Shown one piece after another: positions 20,882-22,349 of a stretch of DNA of 22,349 nucleotides (its first letter is position 1; every line of letters begins with the position of its first letter). The stretch is from an uncultured Collinsella sp. (GTDB taxonomy: Bacteria; Actinomycetota; Coriobacteriia; Coriobacteriales; Coriobacteriaceae): assembly GCA_902464485.1 (NCBI GenBank), contig CABQJJ010000024.1, forward strand, positions 1 through 22,349, given 5' to 3'. A program made the position numbers and the translations under genes. The notes under the pieces are model-generated. The model was given only the letters and a program-made list of their open reading frames with translations, did not search any database and was not told the DNA's origin.

Positions 20882-21886
20882 ATGTCGCGCAAGTCCGCCT
20901 ACAAGCAAGTACTTTCCATCGGCACCGCCGTGGTGCTGGGGTTTGCGCTGTTCACAGGGTCGCTCGACGGGGCGCCCAAGCTGTTGTCGCCGCAAAGCGA
21001 TGAGCAGGCAGCGGCTCTGGCCGAGAAGCAAGACGAGAGTCCCAGCCGCACCGACGACGAGGCGGACCTGGTTGCCCGACTCGAATCGGGAACAGCGAGC
21101 TCCTCGGACTCTCAAAATAGCCAAGACTCTGGCGATGGCTCCGATTCCGCCGCAACCGACACCGGCGACGGCGCTTCCGCGGACAGCGCCGCCACCCCCA
21201 TCGACGAGGTCGAAAACCCCGACCTCAACCGCGCCCGCGGTGTTTATCTCAGCAGCATTCCCGACTACGCCGGCAACCCCTATGTTGCCCTTCGCGCCGA
21301 CAGCACGCACCCGCTCGGCACGCCATCATTCACACTCGATGAATACGAGCGCGCTACAGAAGAGGGTTGCTTTAAGAAGTTCTCCAAGCTCGACAGCCTG
21401 GGCCGCACCCGCAAAGCGCTTGCCTGCGTGGGCCCCGAATCACTCGGTCAAGGCGAGCGCGGCGATATCTCGCGTATCCATCCCGCTGGATGGCGCCAGC
21501 AGCGCTACGACTTTATTCCGGGCCAGAGCCTCTACAACCGCTGTCACCTCATCGCCTGGTCGCTCTGCGGCGAAAACGCCAACCGCAAGAATCTCCTCAC
21601 CGGCACGCGTTATCTCAACGAGACGGGCATACTGCCGTTTGAAGAGCAGATTCTCGGCTACATCCGCGACACGGGCAACCATGTGCTCTACCGCGTCACG
21701 CCCATGTATAACGAAGAGGAACTTGTCTGCCGTGGCGTGCGCCTTGAGGCGCAATCGGTCGAGGACCACGGCAAGACCCTCTGCTTCCACGTATATTGCT
21801 ACAACCTGCAGCCGCACGTGCAGATCGACTACGCCACCGGTCGCAACCAGGCATCCGGAGACCAGTGCCGACCGCGCCACCCGTAA
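20882..21886 (+). CDS. Exported or membrane-anchored DNA/RNA non-specific endonuclease (EndA-like)
   Basis: This is a 334-residue protein. Residues ~8-25 form an N-terminal hydrophobic export signal or anchor (YKQVLSIGTAVVLGFALFTG). Residues ~40-108 are a low-complexity acidic stalk rich in Ser, Asp and Ala. Residues ~115-320 form the nuclease domain: SLYNRCHLIAWSLCGENANR, where His222 would be the general base, then KNLLTGTRYLN with an Asn-rich metal site (Asn234, Asn237). This layout matches the Streptococcus EndA group of beta-beta-alpha-metal nucleases, used for DNA uptake, nutrient scavenging or escape from DNA traps; which applies here is unknown. AGGAG precedes the ATG. It is a single gene ending at a strong bidirectional terminator. 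Confidence 0.92.
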   Translation: MSRKSAYKQVLSIGTAVVLGFALFTGSLDGAPKLLSPQSDEQAAALAEKQDESPSRTDDEADLVARLESGTASSSDSQNSQDSGDGSDSAATDTGDGASADSAATPIDEVENPDLNRARGVYLSSIPDYAGNPYVALRADSTHPLGTPSFTLDEYERATEEGCFKKFSKLDSLGRTRKALACVGPESLGQGERGDISRIHPAGWRQQRYDFIPGQSLYNRCHLIAWSLCGENANRKNLLTGTRYLNETGILPFEEQILGYIRDTGNHVLYRVTPMYNEEELVCRGVRLEAQSVEDHGKTLCFHVYCYNLQPHVQIDYATGRNQASGDQCRPRHP

Positions 21887-21929
21887 CCCAAAGATGATCT
21901 GTTTTCCTCCGTCCCCAGGGATCAAAAAG

Positions 21930-21960
21930 GGCCGCCCTGGGTTACCCAGGGCGGCCTTTT
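21930..21960. terminator. Bidirectional terminator between nuclease and EF-G genes
   Basis: GGCCGCCCTGGG-TTA-CCCAGGGCGGCC (21930-21956) is a perfect 12-bp stem flanked by five A on the left and TTTT on the right. It can serve the nuclease gene on the plus strand and the EF-G gene on the minus strand. Confidence 0.95.
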
Positions 21961-21993
21961 CGTCAGCACCTACATTGCAGGCAAAATCACACG

Positions 21994-22349
21994 CTACTTA
22001 GCGCGGCCCTCCTCATAGCGCTCGACCAGCTTGGCCTGAACGTCGTAGGGAACCTGCTCGTAGCCGGCGGGCTTCATGGTAAAGTCGCCCGTGCCGCGCG
22101 TGATGGAGCGCAGGCGCGTCGAGTAATCCGTCAGCTCGGCGAGCGGGGCCTGGGCGATGACCACGGTGTCGCCGCGCTCATCGGTCTCCATGCCCGTCAC
22201 GCGACCGCGCGAGGCCGAGATGTCGCCCATCACGGCGCCGGCGTAGCTCTCGGGGATCGTCACCGTGATTTCCTCGATAGGCTCCAGCACCACTGGATCG
22301 GCATCGGCGCATGCCTTGCGCAGGCCGATACGAGCCGCCGCGCGGAACG
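21994..22349 (-). CDS. Elongation factor G-type translational GTPase, C-terminal part; 5' end off window
   Basis: About 118 C-terminal residues are visible. FRAAARIGLRKACADADPVV is the end of EF-G domain IV. LEPIEEITVTIPESYAGAVM, then GDISASRGRVTG and LRSITRGTGDFTM with YEQVP, are the domain V pattern of EF-G. The tail (YDVQAKLVERYEEGRAK) is short and charged. The GTPase domain lies beyond the right edge. The wording of domain V (ESYAGAVMGDISASRG, TGDFTMKPAGYEQVP) is closer to the EF-G paralogue group (FusA2-like) than to the housekeeping FusA, but this cannot be settled from the fragment. Confidence 0.9.
   Translation of the reverse strand, partial: FRAAARIGLRKACADADPVVLEPIEEITVTIPESYAGAVMGDISASRGRVTGMETDERGDTVVIAQAPLAELTDYSTRLRSITRGTGDFTMKPAGYEQVPYDVQAKLVERYEEGRAK

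Noticed and set aside
20790..22001. 403-codon plus-strand frame over the nuclease gene
   Set aside because: It is out of frame with the nuclease, reads through the strong terminator at 21930-21960, and has repetitive Ser/Arg/Pro composition typical of a shifted frame.

Overview
The window looks like chromosome from a GC-rich gut actinobacterium of the Coriobacteriia, most likely Collinsella. I infer this from the roughly 60% GC, the gene content (split transketolase with PTS sugar genes, an orphan LarE, a YeiH permease, LacI regulators) and the many palindromic intergenic elements. No rRNA, tRNA, CRISPR array, transposase or phage gene was found.

Layout. (1) 1-2119, minus: a MarR regulator overlaps by one base the start of one half of a heterodimeric ABC exporter, which runs off the left edge; paired operator-like palindromes lie upstream. 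(2) 2222-3388: a 96-residue unknown protein with a clear terminator, then a nitroreductase on the plus strand. (3) 3394-7364: about 3.6 kb bounded by two inverted copies of a ~175-bp repeat. It holds a one-pass membrane protein, a degenerate sigma54-activator-like regulator, a YeiH permease and a truncated GntR gene. (4) 7373-12556: glmS; a 300-bp intergenic array of four large hairpins in A-B-B-A order; a LacI regulator and a HAD phosphatase whose stop codons overlap; and larE. (5) 12558-13207: a 650-bp region without an intact gene. It has a 66-bp near-perfect palindrome, at least eight TTAGAGAGA-type sites, a winged-helix gene remnant, and 40-bp direct repeats at its flanks. (6) 13247-19336, minus: a sugar operon in transcription order PTS EIIBC, GatZ/KbaZ-like protein, transaldolase, transketolase N and C halves, PTS EIIA; a divergent LacI regulator sits at 19752-20762. 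(7) 20882-21886: a secreted or anchored nuclease; a strong bidirectional terminator; and the C-terminus of an EF-G-type GTPase at the right edge.

How the genes fit together. The operon appears to import a hexose-type sugar as its phosphate through the fructose-family PTS. A GatZ-like enzyme without a GatY partner here would convert it, and the product would enter the non-oxidative pentose phosphate pathway through a true transaldolase and a split transketolase. The adjacent LacI protein is the natural regulator. A potential RNA switch or pseudoknot between the PTS and gatZ-like genes, and large hairpins between gatZ-like and tal, suggest post-transcriptional tuning of the gene ratio.

The most unusual content is intergenic. 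A modular 3' unit (hairpin, then CGCTGCGCGG, in two repeat copies and one other site followed by an 80-95-bp imperfect palindrome) recurs after four genes. Other dispersed palindromic families and the TTAGAGAGA array are not explained by the genes around them.
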